Shown: in pieces, positions 44,761 through 56,640 of the stretch
How the letters are laid out: each line of letters opens with the position of its first letter
Position numbering within the stretch: position 1 is the first letter of the stretch
Assembly (NCBI RefSeq): GCF_023159225.1
Contig: NC_063180.1
Coordinates: 9,359,297 to 9,423,296 of the forward strand
Source: Perognathus longimembris pacificus
Lineage: Eukaryota; Chordata; Mammalia; Rodentia; Heteromyidae
Length of the DNA stretch: 64,000 nucleotides
Direction: 5' to 3'
Program-made: the position numbers and the translations under genes
The notes under the pieces: model-generated
What the model was told of the DNA's origin: nothing
The model's database searches: none
The model's input: the letters and a program-made list of their open reading frames with translations, nothing else

Positions 44761-47700
44761 TTATTTTATATATATATTATTTTTTTTACAATTTCATAGG
44801 TTAGGCCATGGGTACATTTCTTGTACTATTTGTTACCTCCTCCCTCATTCATCCCTCCCGCCTTCCTCTTTCCCTCTCCCCCATGAGTTGTTCAGTTGGT
44901 TTACACCAAATGGTTTTGCAAGTATTGCTTTTATACTCATTTGTCTTTTATAACTTGTCTCTCTATTTGATATTCCTTTCACTTTCCTAGTTCTTATACC
45001 AGTATATACAGTATCCAATGTATTCAGATGAGATACAGTGATAGGGGGAGTGCAACCACAGGAAGGGATAGAAGAGGACCATCAACAAAAAAAGCTACGG
45101 TTTCATATAGCATGTTGAAAGTAATTACATACAAGAAATGTATCTAATGTGTATGAAACTGTAACCTCTCTGTAATTCAGTTTGATAATAAAAAAGTTTT
45201 AAACTGTAAAAGAAATGTATCCAGTGCCTAACGTATGAAACTGTAACCTCTCTGTACATCAGTTTGATAATAAAAATTTGAAAAAAAATAAAAATAAAAA
45301 AGAAAGTAATTACAACAGTGATATAACACTCATTTCCATAACATGGAGTTCATTTCACTTAGCATCATCTTATGCATTCATAGGGGCATAGCTATTAGGC
45401 CCTTGTGATCCTCTGCTGTGACTAGCCTAAACCTGTGCTAATTATTCCCTATGAGGGAAACCATAGAGTCCATGTTTCTTTGTATCTGGCTCACGTCTCT
45501 TAGTATAATTTTTTTTCCAAATTCTTCCATTTCCTTATGAATGAGGCAATGTCATTCTTTCTAATAAAGGCATAAAATTCCATTGTATGCTATGTACCAC
45601 ATTTTCCTGATTCATTCGTCTACTGAGGGGCATCTGGGTTGGTTCCATATTTCAGCTATGACAAATTGTTCTGCGATGAACATTGTTGTGCTGGTGGCTT
45701 TAGTGTGTTCTTGTTTATAGTCATTTCAGTAGATGCCCAAAAGTGGGGCTGCTGGGTCAGAGGGGAGCTCTACATTTAGCCTTGTGAAGAATCTCCATAG
45801 TGCTCTCCAGAATGGCTGAACCAGTTCACATTCCCGCCAACATTTGTTATTAGTTTTCTTGATAAAGGACATTCTTCCTGGGGTGTGATGGAATCTCAAT
45901 GTTGTTTTGATTTGCATTTCTTTTATGGCCAGTGATGTAGAGCTCTTTTTCATATGTCTCTTGACCATTCTCATTTCCTCATCAGAGAAGTCTCTTTTTA
46001 AGTCTTTAGCCCAATTGTTGAGGGGGCTGTCGGTTCTTTGAGGTTTTGTTTTGAAGGACTTTAATTTTTTTAGTTCTGCATATATTTTAGATATGAGGCC
46101 TTTGTCCATTGTAGGGATGGTAAAGATCTTTTCCCAATCTGTGGGCTTTCTGTTTATCTTGCAAGCTATGTCCTTTGCCCTGAAGAAGCTCTGCAGTTTG
46201 ATGCAATCCCATTTGTGAAAACTTTCTTTGATTTGTAGCATTTCTTGGCCTTTCTTATGGAAGTTTTGTCCTGTGCCAAGTAGCCCAAGTGTTTGTTCTA
46301 CTCCTTCTTGTAGTGATTTCAGGGTATCTGTTTTCATTTCGAAGTCTTTGATCCATTTGGAATTGATTTTGGTGCAGGATGATATATAAGGTTCTAGTTT
46401 TAGTTTGTTGCAGGTGTTGAACCACTTTTGACAGCACCATTTGTTCAAGAGGCTATCTTTCTTCCATCCTGTTTTTTTGGCTCCTTTATCAAAGATTAAG
46501 TAGGCGTAGTTCTGTGGGTTAATTTCTGGGTCTTCAGTTCTGTTCCATTGGTCTTCAAGCTTGTTCCTAGGCCAATACCAAGGTCTTTTTTATTACTATA
46601 GCTTTATAATACAGCTTGAAGGTTGGTATTGTAATTACTCCAGCACTGTTCTTTCTGCTTAGGGTTGTTTTTGCTATTCTGGGTCTTTTATTGTTCCATA
46701 TGAATTTCTGGATTGCTTCCTCTATTTCATAAAAAAATGGTGTTAGGATATTAATGGGTATTGCAATGAATTTGCAGATAGCCTTTGGAAATATTGCCAT
46801 TTTGACAATATTATTCCTCCCAGTCCAGGAGCATGGGAGATTTTTCCATTTCCTTAGTTCTGCCTTGATTTCATTTTTCATGTTTTTAAAGTTCTCATTA
46901 TAGAGGTCTTTCACTTCTTTGGTTAAGGTTATTCCTAGGTATTTTATGTTTTTGAGGCTATTGCAAAAGGAGTTGCTTTCCTGATTGTGGCCTCAGTCTT
47001 TGGGTCATTAGCATATAGAAAGGCTGTTGATTTTTGAGGGTTTATTTTATATCCTACTACTTTGCCAAAGTTTTGGATAAGCTCTAGTAGCTTGGGAGTA
47101 GAGTCAATGGGGCTCTTTAGGTATAGGATCCTGTCATCTGCAAAGAAAGTTTAACTTCATCTTTTCCTGTTTGGATCCCCTTTATGTTTTCTTCTTGCCT
47201 AATTGCTCTGGCTAGGAATTCTAGTACTATGTTGAAGAGGAGGGGAGAGAATGGACACTCGTGTCTTGCTCTTGATTTTAAAGGGAATGGCCTTAGCTTT
47301 TCACCATTTGGAATTATGCTTGCTGTTGGTTTGTCATAGACTGCCTTTATTATATTCAGGAGTGTTCCCTGGAATCCCAGTTTTTGCAGGGCTTTAATCG
47401 TAAATGTGTGCTGGATTTCATCAAATGCCTTTTCCATATTTAGGGATATAACCACGTGTTTCTTTACCTTTTTCCAGGTGATGTGGTGGATTACATTAAT
47501 TGACTTCCGTATATTGAACCAACTTTGCTTCCCTGGGATGAATCCAGTTTGGTCATGGTGTATTTTTTTTTTTTTTTTTGATGACCTGTTGAAGTTGATT
47601 GACCAGAATTTTGGTGAGAATTTTTGCATCAATGTTCATCAGGGAAATCAGTCTATAGTTCTCTTTCCTTAATGAGTCCCTGCTTGGTTTTAGGATGAGG

Positions 47701-48030
47701 GTTATACTGGCATCACAGAATGTGTTTGGTAGTGAACATTCTCTTTCAATTTCATTGAAGAGTTTGAGAAATATTGGTGTGAGTTCTGTTTTGAAGGCCT
47801 TGGAGAATTCTGCTGTGAATCCATCTGGACCTGGGCATTTCTTGGATGGGAGATGTCTTATTGCCATTTCTATTTCAATGGTGGATATGGGTCTGTTTAC
47901 AAGGTTTAAATCTTATGGCTGAGTTTGGGGATATCAGTTTTTGCTAGGAAATTGTCCATTTCTCCCAAGTTCTCAAATTTGTTGCCATAAATGTTTGCAA
48001 AATAGTCCATTATTGTGTTCTGAATTTTGG
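44761..48030 (-). mobile_element. L1, about 3.1 kb excluding its nested insertion, broken ORF2 reaching the RT fingers
   Basis: Minus-strand order from 48030: ORF2 linker (AATTGTCCATTTCTCCCAAG in antisense), RT fingers (47867-47553, with [13 protein letters not shown]), palm (47632-47117), thumb and carboxy terminus (46914-46567; 46448-45726), stop, then 3' UTR to 44761. A 5-bp loss in the palm (AAAGAAAGTTTAAC versus AGAGAGAAAGTTTAAC) shifts the frame just before the FADD motif, so that frame ends in QMTGSYT. An expanded T run at 47563-47579 encodes a lysine string. The endonuclease and ORF1 are missing. The 3' UTR is interrupted by another L1 tail at 45130-45301. Confidence 0.95.
45130..45301 (+). 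mobile_element. L1 tail with a tandemly duplicated 3' terminus, nested in another L1
   Basis: Flanked by a perfect 13-bp TSD, GAAAGTAATTACA (45117-45129 and 45302-45314). Inside, the L1 end is present twice in the same direction: ACAAGAAATGTATCTAATG to AATAAAAAAG (45131-45200), then AAGAAATGTATCCAGTGCC to AATAAAAATTTG and a tail (45209-45300). The first copy lacks CCTAAC before GTATGAAACTG. Both copies lie within a single pair of TSDs. Confidence 0.95.
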
Positions 48031-48047
48031 TTGTGCATTTTCATTTA

Positions 48048-49601
48048 TTTTTAAATTATTTATTATCTTTATTTTTTAAATCTTTTTGAAAAGATGATGA
48101 GCAGAGGGATTACCGTTACATAAGTAAGGTAATGAGTACATTTCTTCTTTTCTTTTTTGAGAGCCTGGGCTTTGAACTCAGGGCCTGTGCTCTTTCCCTG
48201 AGCTTCTCTGTGCTCAAGGCTAGCACTCTACCACGTAAATCACAACACCACTTCTCTCTGAAGAATCAGAATCAAGTCTTCATTCATGCTAGGCAATCAC
48301 TTTACCACCAACCCACATTCCCAGCTGCATGAGTACATTTCTTTTTCAACACTGTTACCCCATCCTTCATTTTCTCCCATTTACCTCTTCCTATTCCCCT
48401 CCCCCTCCCCAAGTTGTAAAGGTCCTTTCCAACATAGAGTGTCACGTGAATATCAATGTTGCATTAGTTCATCCTTTGTTCTGCTGTTTTTGCGATTCTT
48501 CCCTTATTCAGATCATATAAACTTATATACAAGACAGGCAACTGAAAACTAAAACAGAAAAAAAAAGAAAGAAAGAAATACATACAGGACATAATAAGAA
48601 CCTCTTTTTTCCAATTTTTGGAGTTCATGTTGGTATGCTTCATTTTATGTGGTCCTTTGAACTTAGCAATTGGGCTATTGAGCTCCCCTGTTAAGAATAT
48701 CATAGAAATATTATAGATATTACTAATGAAGAAAATCATGAAACCTACTTCTCTTTGGGCCTGGCTTACTTTGCTTAATATAAGTTTTGCAGGTCTTTCC
48801 ACTTTCCTTACAAATGGGACAATGTCATTCTTCCTGACAGAAGTATACAATGCCATTGTGTAAATATTCCACAACTTCTTGATCTACTCATTTACCAAGG
48901 GACAGCTAGGTTGGTTCCATATCTTGGGTATGGCAAATAACACTGTTTGTGCTGGTAGCTTTAGTATGGCCTTCTTTGTCGCCTTTTGGGAGGGGGATTG
49001 CTGGCTCATAGAGGAGCTCTATGTTTAGTCTTTTGAGGAACTTTTATACTGCTTTCCAGAGTGGTTGAACAAGTTTACACTCCCACAAACAGTTTAGTAG
49101 TGTTCCCTTTTGGCCACATTTCCACATCTGTTGTTTTTAGATTCCTTGATAATGGCCATTTTAACTGGGGTAAGGTGGACTCTCAATGTTGTTTTGACTT
49201 GCATTTCTCTTATGCCAGAGATACTGAGCATTTCTTCATATATCTACTGACCATTCTTATTTCATCTTCAGATAAATCTCTCTTTATATTTTTAGGCCAA
49301 TTGTTAATTGAGTGGTTGTTTATTTGAGGATTTGTCTTTCTAGGACTTAATCTTTTGAGTACACTTTTGCATATACCCTGAAAAAGGGATAGGAGATACA
49401 CTAGAACTCCTTGGCACAGGTTGAACCTTCCTATATAAAGATCCAGAAACACAATAAATCAAAGAAAGGCTGGATAAATGGGATTGCATCAAACTACAGA
49501 GCTACTGAATAGCAAAGGACATAACTGGAAAAATAAATAGAAAGCCCACAGACTGAGAGAAGATCCTCACCAACCATACAACAGACACAGGCTTAATATC
49601 T
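48048..49601 (-). mobile_element. Older L1 with inverted 5' segment, split by a SINE
   Basis: The 3' UTR (48060-48650) is of the 25357 type: GGGATTACCGTTACATAAGTAAGG, CCTCCCCCTCCCCAAGTTG, CAACATAGAGTGTCACGTGAA. ORF2 carboxy-terminal region follows in antisense to about 49378. There the strand switches: GGATTGCATCAAACTACAGAGCTACTG (49482-49508) is ORF2 in sense, up to AGACACAGGCTTAATATC. The switch marks twin priming. The element ends at the target copy at 49602. ORF2 is full of stops. Confidence 0.9.
48147..48328 (-). mobile_element. IDL-Geo SINE, older copy, inserted in an L1 3' UTR
   Basis: Antisense Geo half (GGGCTTTGAACTCAGGGCC; CTCAAGGCTAGCACTCTACCAC) then the IDL half (CATGCTAGGCAATCACTTTACCACC; ACATTCCCAGC). 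TSD ATGAGTACATTTCTT is at 48132-48146 and 48329-48343. The B box has decayed to AATCAGAATCAAG. The perfect TSD despite a diverged body is notable. Confidence 0.9.
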
Positions 49602-49616
49602 GTTATTGCATTTTTA
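49602..49616. repeat. Target-site copy X3 at the nested L1 locus
   Basis: GTTATTGCATTTTTA, the right-hand match to 44741-44755 (one difference). Confidence 0.75.
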
Positions 49617-52044
49617 AAGCAGAATAAACTCACCACTGTCCATGGCATCCTCCAGCATATCTGGGAATTAGTGGCATTTTTTTTTGTACCTGCATAGCAG
49701 TGTGGTTAAAATTATTATCTATGTAAGGCTAAGGCTCCACTTACAGATGTATGATTCCCTATCAAATTGTTTCAATTTCTAACGACATAGAGGGAAATCT
49801 TTAGAAATTTATGAATCATATGATAAATTGTCTAGGGAATAAAAATAAAAATACTGTTTTCTGATATGATCATGTTTCTACTATTATTATGTATGGGGTA
49901 AGCTAAATTATTCAGTGGAATTAGGAAAAATCCCTATGATCATTTGTGATTAGGGGAAAATGCTTTTGTAGGCATACAAATTAAGAAAAAATATCTACTT
50001 TCTCCCTGCCAAAAGGTTAGTAATTACTGTGAAGACAATAGAGAACAAGCCTTTGATAATATGCCCAGCTGCTGTAACATGCCACATATTATGTGTGTTT
50101 TAATGACAAAGATTTTTATTGATTGGATTGGTAGTGGATCCATTTCAAAAGTAAATCTGAGTAATTTCTCTGTCCCTCTTCCACAATTATGCCATCCTTT
50201 AATTTTGAAAATCATTACTGTTCATATATGGGTTATGTTTTGATTTAAAACAGTTTCACTAACAATTTCTGTTTCCAGTTATAAATAGTTAACCTGTGTG
50301 ACAGAGACATGCTTTACAGTATACTCAGTGATGAAACATATAAAACTGAAGTATCTGATATAATTAGAAGATAGTTAAACAAGAAAAAATACGTGATTAA
50401 ATTTTTCTTAGTTACTTGGCTTAGCTTAACTATATTCTTTGAATCTGCAAATATACTCTGGCTCTAAGAACATTTTTAGTTAAGTACTAATGATTTCTTG
50501 AGCAGCTACAATTTTGAAAATTACATATGTTGTATCCTGAACAGTAAATGGAAAGGGTATAAGAAGAGAATTATCGTGTGGGCTTTGTTCAACATTTGAA
50601 TGGAAGATAGACTGTGGTAAGTGGTGTTATAACTCTCCTATAGTTTGATAATAAACAGAATCTCACTCATAAACCTGTTTGGCAAAACTACATAAAGTTC
50701 CTTCCCCATGCATTCCGTAAATGTTGTAATATGCACCCTCAGTGATAGAATTTGATAGATGTTCACTTACAATGTGTAAACTGAGTGTGACATGCTACCT
50801 TCTCCATGTTTACCCCATTAGGGACACCTTTATTAAATTATGCATCTTATCCTTCTCTGGCATTCCTGGTCTTCATGTAGTCTTCAAAGCAAAGATTTCA
50901 GGGTAAGGAATTCCCAGTTGTTTCCTTTTTTTCACCTGCCGTTTCTTTCTAATAGTTTGGAAAATTAGAGCAATGGTAGTTTTCAACCTATTATTTTTCA
51001 TAGTTCTCTTCTTTTCTGATATTGATTCATATGAAGAGATGAATCATGGGTGTATGAAGCATGAGGATAGGAGCTACTGTAGTCAATTTAGGCTCTGATA
51101 AGAATTTCAACCATTCTAGCTATCTTTTGTATATTGTTTTTTAATTAGGAATATATATAAAGCAAACATTTGTTTTTATCAAAGACATCATACTCTAATT
51201 CCATATCAGAGGAATTATATTTATGCCATTTAAAGAGTTAAGGATCAATACATGCTATCCAAGAAACAGAAATGTCTTTCTAGTATGAGGCAGATAAACC
51301 TTTACTTTTTTTTTCCATTTCTAATATGAGTTTATGATTAAATGGCATCCCATACTCATCGTTGAAATGACAAAATATGCCATATTAAACTCTTAGGAGA
51401 AATAGTGTATGTCTTCTTGATTTCTCTTAATTTTTTTCTGATAAATTACAAGTATAGAATTTTGTTTGGTTCCCTTTCAATAGAAAGGTTTTAATGACAA
51501 AGATGTGAAAAATATGTTCAATGATAATCTCAGTAGGAAAAATAATACTTTCTTTGCAGATCATAGAAATTAACTAAGCTAAACTTCTCTTATTACAAAG
51601 AAAAAAATTAAATATGGCTACATTGTAGTCAGAGATATGTAATTAAGTTCTTATCCTGGCTTTGTTGCTTGTTCATTTGGTGTATTTGTAGCTGGCATTA
51701 CCTGTTGCAGCTTCCATTTCTTTTCAGCAAATGGACTCATCAGAACTCATGAAAAACAATTAAGAGAATTACATTGTGAACATTGGGTGCTTGACACTCC
51801 GTAAACTTTCAACTGTATAAGAAGATTTCCTTCTATGGTGTAGGCCACATAGTGGGAATGAATGAGATTCAGCTAACCAGTCAAGGGTAGCATTTTAAAT
51901 CTGTTAGGTGTCACATAAATCAGGGCTTCCTGCACTTTACTCCTCCTTAAATCACAGGGTGTATTTCTGAGCCCTAATGAGTTAATGTATCTGAAAATGC
52001 TTTGTAAATTAAAGCGTGTCATTAAAAACTATGGCACTCTCCAT
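49617..52044. other. About 2.4 kb without a recognisable feature
   Basis: The least repeat-dense stretch. No L1, LTR or IDL-Geo copy is recognisable; a possible MIR trace near 51690-51800 is too weak to call. No coding signal. This is where conserved non-coding sequence would be easiest to test for. Confidence 0.45.
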
Positions 52045-52180
52045 TTTCTCAACCCTGATGATGTATTTAACCCTCACAATTGCTGTGAAGCAGGTAGAAC
52101 AAGGTGCATTAAATGTCAGTTCGTTGAGAGCAGAGACATCTCAGTTGGCACTGTAAGATGATGGTCAGTCCAGGAGTTAA
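52045..52180 (-). mobile_element. MIR SINE fragment, antisense
   Basis: TATTTAACCCTCACAATTGCTGTGAAGCAGGTAGAAC corresponds to the antisense MIR core (tatttaatcctcacaacaaccctgtgaggtaggta). The rest is diverged. Confidence 0.5.
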
Positions 52181-52189
52181 TCAAGGATC

Positions 52190-52845
52190 TTAGTTCTTAA
52201 AAGTATTTTCATTTCTTGGATGCTCTTTTTTTTTGTTTTTTGCAATGACCAATTTTCTGATTGCTAAATTTCCTATTTAGTGTGCTTTACAGTAAGAAGA
52301 TTGATATGCATCCCTCCTGAGCCTCTCTTCTAATTACCCAATGAGTTCAGATAGGGGTCCTCTAGTTTTAGAGTATATATTACACAGGAAGGACAAGAAC
52401 TGGATTTGATAGACTTCTGTGATTCCTTCTGGATTGTGGTTTCTGCTGTGTTAGAAAAAAAAAACAAGAAAAAATTAGACTCCATGTACTTTCCTGTCTG
52501 CCTAAGACTGTAACTTTCCTACACAGAGTATGTGGGTCTCAATTAGAGGCTTGACAAAATGACTATCGTTTTGAGTAATCCCCCCAAAATATCCATTGAA
52601 TTCAAAGTACCATTTCAAAAAAACTATTGAGACTTCAAGTTTAAAAAAGTAGGCTAAAATAGTTTCTTCTTTTTTTTGGAATTATATTATACAAAAAAAG
52701 GGAAAGAAATGGAAAGGACAAGTTTATTTTTGGAGAAGAAAATATATATCCACTTTATCACAAATACAATTCAAAAAGAGATTCCAGAAACTTTTCAAAT
52801 TGTGTGGAAATATCTGCAGATAGGCTGGGCATGATACAGAGGACG
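52190..52845. other. No recognisable feature
   Basis: AT-rich, apparently unique. Confidence 0.4.
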
Positions 52846-52849
52846 AGTA

Positions 52850-53055
52850 TTCATGAGCTCCAACCCTTCTTCCAAGCATAGGAAAGTTACTTGCTTATTT
52901 TATATGTTTCAGTATTCTTCTAGTGAGTGTAATTACTGGGCACTGCATGTGGGTGCTGTGAAGATTAATTGAGTCTTTACATGCAGACTGCTTGGTAGAG
53001 TGTCTGTCATGTAGTTAGCACTTGAATGTTAATGTGCTTATTCTTCTTCCCTACA
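52850..53055 (+). mobile_element. MIR SINE
   Basis: TGAGCTCCAACCCTTCTTCCAAGC, GGTGCTGTGAAGATTAATTGAGT and GGTAGAGTGTCTGTCATGTAGTTAGCACTTGAATG follow the MIR 3' half (gtgaggattaaatgagt ... cagtgcctggcacatagtaagcgctcaa). Confidence 0.7.
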
Positions 53056-53059
53056 GAGT

Positions 53060-53620
53060 AGATGAGGTATGAAGTTTCCAAGGGAAGACACAATTTGACT
53101 CCAGTTTAGAATAGCAAGCTTAGAAATGGACTGAGAAAGTGTCTGAGCTCTGTAAAATGTCATGGTGGGTCAAGGAAGTCAGATCAGTGTGAGGAAAGCT
53201 GCAGGCACTTTATCTTTGTAAGAAGCAAGCTATTGGTAAGACAAAACCAAGGGACATTTTCGGGCTATAAGCAGACTTTCTGCTCTTGAACACCAAGAAG
53301 AAATGAAAGAGAAAATCAGTACATGAAGTACTGTGATGTAAAAGAGAGTGGGCAGTGGAAAGATATTTTACTGTGAGCATCAGAGACTTTCTGGGAGTCC
53401 AGAGGAGAGTTGTACCTGTCAGGTTGAGTGTTGAGGTAAAAGGAACAGTGAAGACCAAAACTTAAGTTCCTGTGACCAATCCTTCATTCAATGTGAGTTC
53501 TTTAATTATCAAGCAATGGAAAATATCTCCATTTAATGACTGATTACAGAAAACTAACCAAATCTTAGCAGTTTTAAAATGATTTTCTTTTTTTCTATTC
53601 TTTTCTTGAGGATGATAAAC
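53060..53620. other. No recognisable feature
   Basis: No element or gene recognised. Confidence 0.4.
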
Positions 53621-53624
53621 TTCT

Positions 53625-53893
53625 TTTTAAAAATAATTACTTATTTATTGTTAAAGTGATGTACAGAGGGGTTACAGTTTCATACATAATGCATTGATTA
53701 CATTTCTTGTACAATTTGTTGCCTCCTAACTCATTCCCCCCCTCCCTTTCCCCCTTTACCTCTCCCCCCCCCATGAGTTGTTCAGTTGGTTTACACCAAA
53801 TGGTTTTGTAAGTATTGCTTTTGGAGTCATTTGTCTTTATATTCTTTGTTTCTCGATTTTGATATTCCCTTTCCCTTCCCTAGTTCTAATATT
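53625..53893 (-). mobile_element. Short L1 3' UTR tail, antisense
   Basis: AGTGATGTACAGAGGGGTTACAGTTTCATACATAATGCATTG, the C-rich strand of the G tract (CCCCCCCTCCC ... TCTCCCCCCCCC), ATGAGTTGTTCAGTTGGTTTACACC and AGTATTGCTTTTGGAGTC. This variant matches the tail at 44761 (GAGTTGTTCAGTTGG) rather than that at 28912 (GGTGTTCAGTTCACT), so the two belong to one subfamily. Confidence 0.9.
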
Positions 53894-54257
53894 CTAAAAT
53901 TTAAAAAATAGAAATGTTCATAAATTTAACAAGATAAGTTTGAGGTATTTATATATTTAAATATAAATTGCTAATAAACCTGAATGCCATATGATAGAGA
54001 ATTAATAAAAATTATATTGAACCATTCTTATAAGAGAATAAGATATATGATTCCTTTTTTATGAAGTTGTAGAGTAGACTAAACTATTCTGGGGGAAATT
54101 AAATTAATACAGTAGTTGGTTCTGGAGAGAAATCGGGAGATAGCTACAAAGAAGTAAATAGAAATTTCCTTTTATGGTTGAAATATTTTGTATCTGGGTG
54201 GGAGCTTAATTCATGGTGAATGAACTTGTCAAGAGCAATTAAATTATAACTTTTCTT

Positions 54258-54325
54258 TTTTTGTGGTGCTGAGAATCAAACCAAGAGCCTACCATGTGTT
54301 AGGCATGAACTCTATCCCCAACTTC
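54258..54325 (-). mobile_element. ID-like SINE monomer, antisense
   Basis: TTGTGGTGCTGAGAATCAAACCAAGAGCC then GCATGAACTCTATCCCCAACT: a single IDL-type left monomer with a decayed B box. No Geo half is attached. Confidence 0.6.
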
Positions 54326-54329
54326 AAAA

Positions 54330-56420
54330 TAAAACTTTTACACAGTCTTAAGCTCTGTAATTTGTATGGCATGTTTTATTCCAATTAAAATACTTTAAAA
54401 TAAAAATGGCTTATGAAAACACTGGAGAAATTATCTGAAATACAAAACGCTGATATTCTTTTGGAATATCAGACTCAGACTTAAATTAAAGGAAATGAGT
54501 TTTAAAGTATTTGTATTTCATATTTATTTTACCATTGAACAAGTGAAATTATAAACTGGCATCCACCAAATACTCAAGTACAGAAAAATCAGCCTCTCTA
54601 AAACAAGCACCTGAAGAAGAAGTACCATGTCTTAGGGGAAAAAAATGCTAGTATTAGTGAAAGAGGAAAAGTCAGTCAAAGAGCTCAGGGGAAAATAAAA
54701 ATAACATTACTCCAGAAACATAAGAAAATATAATACAGAAGATGGAATACAGACTTGTGAAAACAGAGCGAAACAAATGGATCTTAAAGAACTCTAGAGA
54801 ATGGTAAAGGTTGGTATCAGAAAAAGCCCAATTGATGCCTGTAAACAAAATAGAACAAGAGAAGAAAATTTCAATAGTACGTTTAGATAATTTTTTCTAG
54901 AAATTTGTGAAGAAGTGAACTTACAAATATGGAGTATAAGATGTATTTATGCTAACATAAAAAAGGGTAAGTGATGAGAACTAAGATGGCATCTAAAAAT
55001 TAAGTTATTTTAATGAATATAAAAAAGTCAACTGCAGTACTTGAAAAGTAAGAGGGCAACTTCAGAGGTTTTCCAAGAAACTGATAACAGAAACCATGAG
55101 AAAAGGAATGCAACTTCCAAGCTACTGTACTTAAACTTAAATAATCAATTAAACATTTAAATATCTAATTTTAAAATGGAAGTAAATTAGAACAATTTTC
55201 AACCATTGCATTTGGGGAAATAGTTTCTTGAGTTCTGATCTGACACCAGCCAACACCATGCTTTCTCTGTCGGTGGTCAACTCACATGTAGGCTGTCTCA
55301 AACCAGCTGAACTCAGATTTCATGAACAGAACTAGACCTAGTTGTAATGAAGCTTTGTTTTTGCTACCTAAATATAAATATTTTTCAAAAAAGTTCCACA
55401 TCTTAATTGAAAGGGGTCTAATAAATATATCTTTAAAAGTGTTGAGAGGAGAAAGAGGAAAAATAATTGGAGACAGCAAGCCTTCTAAATTAAGAAGGCA
55501 AAATAATGCTGAGGTGAAAGAGGGGCAAACCATTAGCATGCAGGTGGTTTTATTTTTCTAGTCCATCTTCGCACCTGTAGTGTAGTGTTTTCTTTTTATT
55601 CCTTTTTTGTAAAAAGACAAACTGGGCCTATTTGTGAATAATGTTATGCACATATATGAACTTACAACCGGAACTTACATTTCACATAGTTCATCTAGGG
55701 CACTGAATGCAATCTTATTTTGACCAGGATTTTGCATCAGTTTACATGCTCACTTTACACTGTCTTTAGAGTTGCAAAATGAAACACGCAACTAAAACAA
55801 ACTTTTCACCTTCATAAGCAACTTTGATACCTCTTGATTTCTATCATCTGTGGCAGGAGTGCCCTTCAAGTTCCTCTCAGCACTGGATTTCAGTACTGCT
55901 GGTGTGGACAGTTCCCTTCATCTTGCTGTATAGTCTGCTTTTCTCTGAGTTCTGGTGAGGCAATAAGCCTCAAAGGCAAGGGTAGTACAGAAGTGTCAAG
56001 AAGTTAGCATGGTGGGATCTGACCCTTTGTCATATAAGAATTCAGCCTCCCTTTTTTCAGTGGCAAATTTCTCAGCATCTGTTGTGTGCCTGAGCTTCAT
56101 GAGCTTATAGAGAAATGACCTTAAAAATACACTTTCCACTGGCTTTCGTTTCTTTCCTTTCTCCCTGACTTCATTTTTTGCTTTCTGATATAAAGTAGGG
56201 ACAGATAAACTAGAGACAGAAAAACCCTTGCTTTGGACAAATTAGAATTAAAATAGCATCTTGCTGTAATCAAAGTTTAGGTAGTCTCAAAGCAGTGAAT
56301 CAAAATCAGGAATGTCGGACTAGGTCTTGAATGTGAGCTTACCTCTGGTTCTTCAATGACTTAAAAGCTGTGGGAGGGGATGAAATCATTCAAAGTTCCC
56401 TAGAAAGGCACTTATTCCTC
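54330..56420. other. About 2.1 kb without a recognisable feature
   Basis: AT-rich to 55850, more balanced afterwards. A pair of overlapping frames of 79-85 codons on opposite strands at 55282-55561 has no family features. Confidence 0.4.
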
Positions 56421-56426
56421 ATATAT

Positions 56427-56536
56427 AGATTACAGACAGCTTCCCAGGTAAAATAAAGAACTAGAATACAGACAGCTTCCCAGCTGAAATACAATGCCAG
56501 ATTACAGACAACTGCCCCCAGCTCAAATGAAATATC
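56427..56536 (+). repeat. Short tandem repeat, unit about 36 bp
   Basis: AGATTACAGACAGCTTCCC, AGAATACAGACAGCTTCCC and AGATTACAGACAACTGCCC begin successive units at about 56427, 56463 and 56499, each followed by AG-T-AAAT-A text. They form the left edge of the larger duplication at 56463-57390. Confidence 0.75.
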
Positions 56537-56640
56537 AGATTATTTCCCAGTAGTTTGGAAAATGAAAGAACATAATTGTCTCTAATTTTCAAAGAAATAT
56601 TGCCACATAGTCCAAAGGTTAAGGGAAGTCTGACATTAGC

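Noticed and set aside
45726..46448. 240-residue open frame on the minus strand, the longest in the window
   Set aside because: It is L1 ORF2 thumb and carboxy-terminal sequence within a truncated L1.
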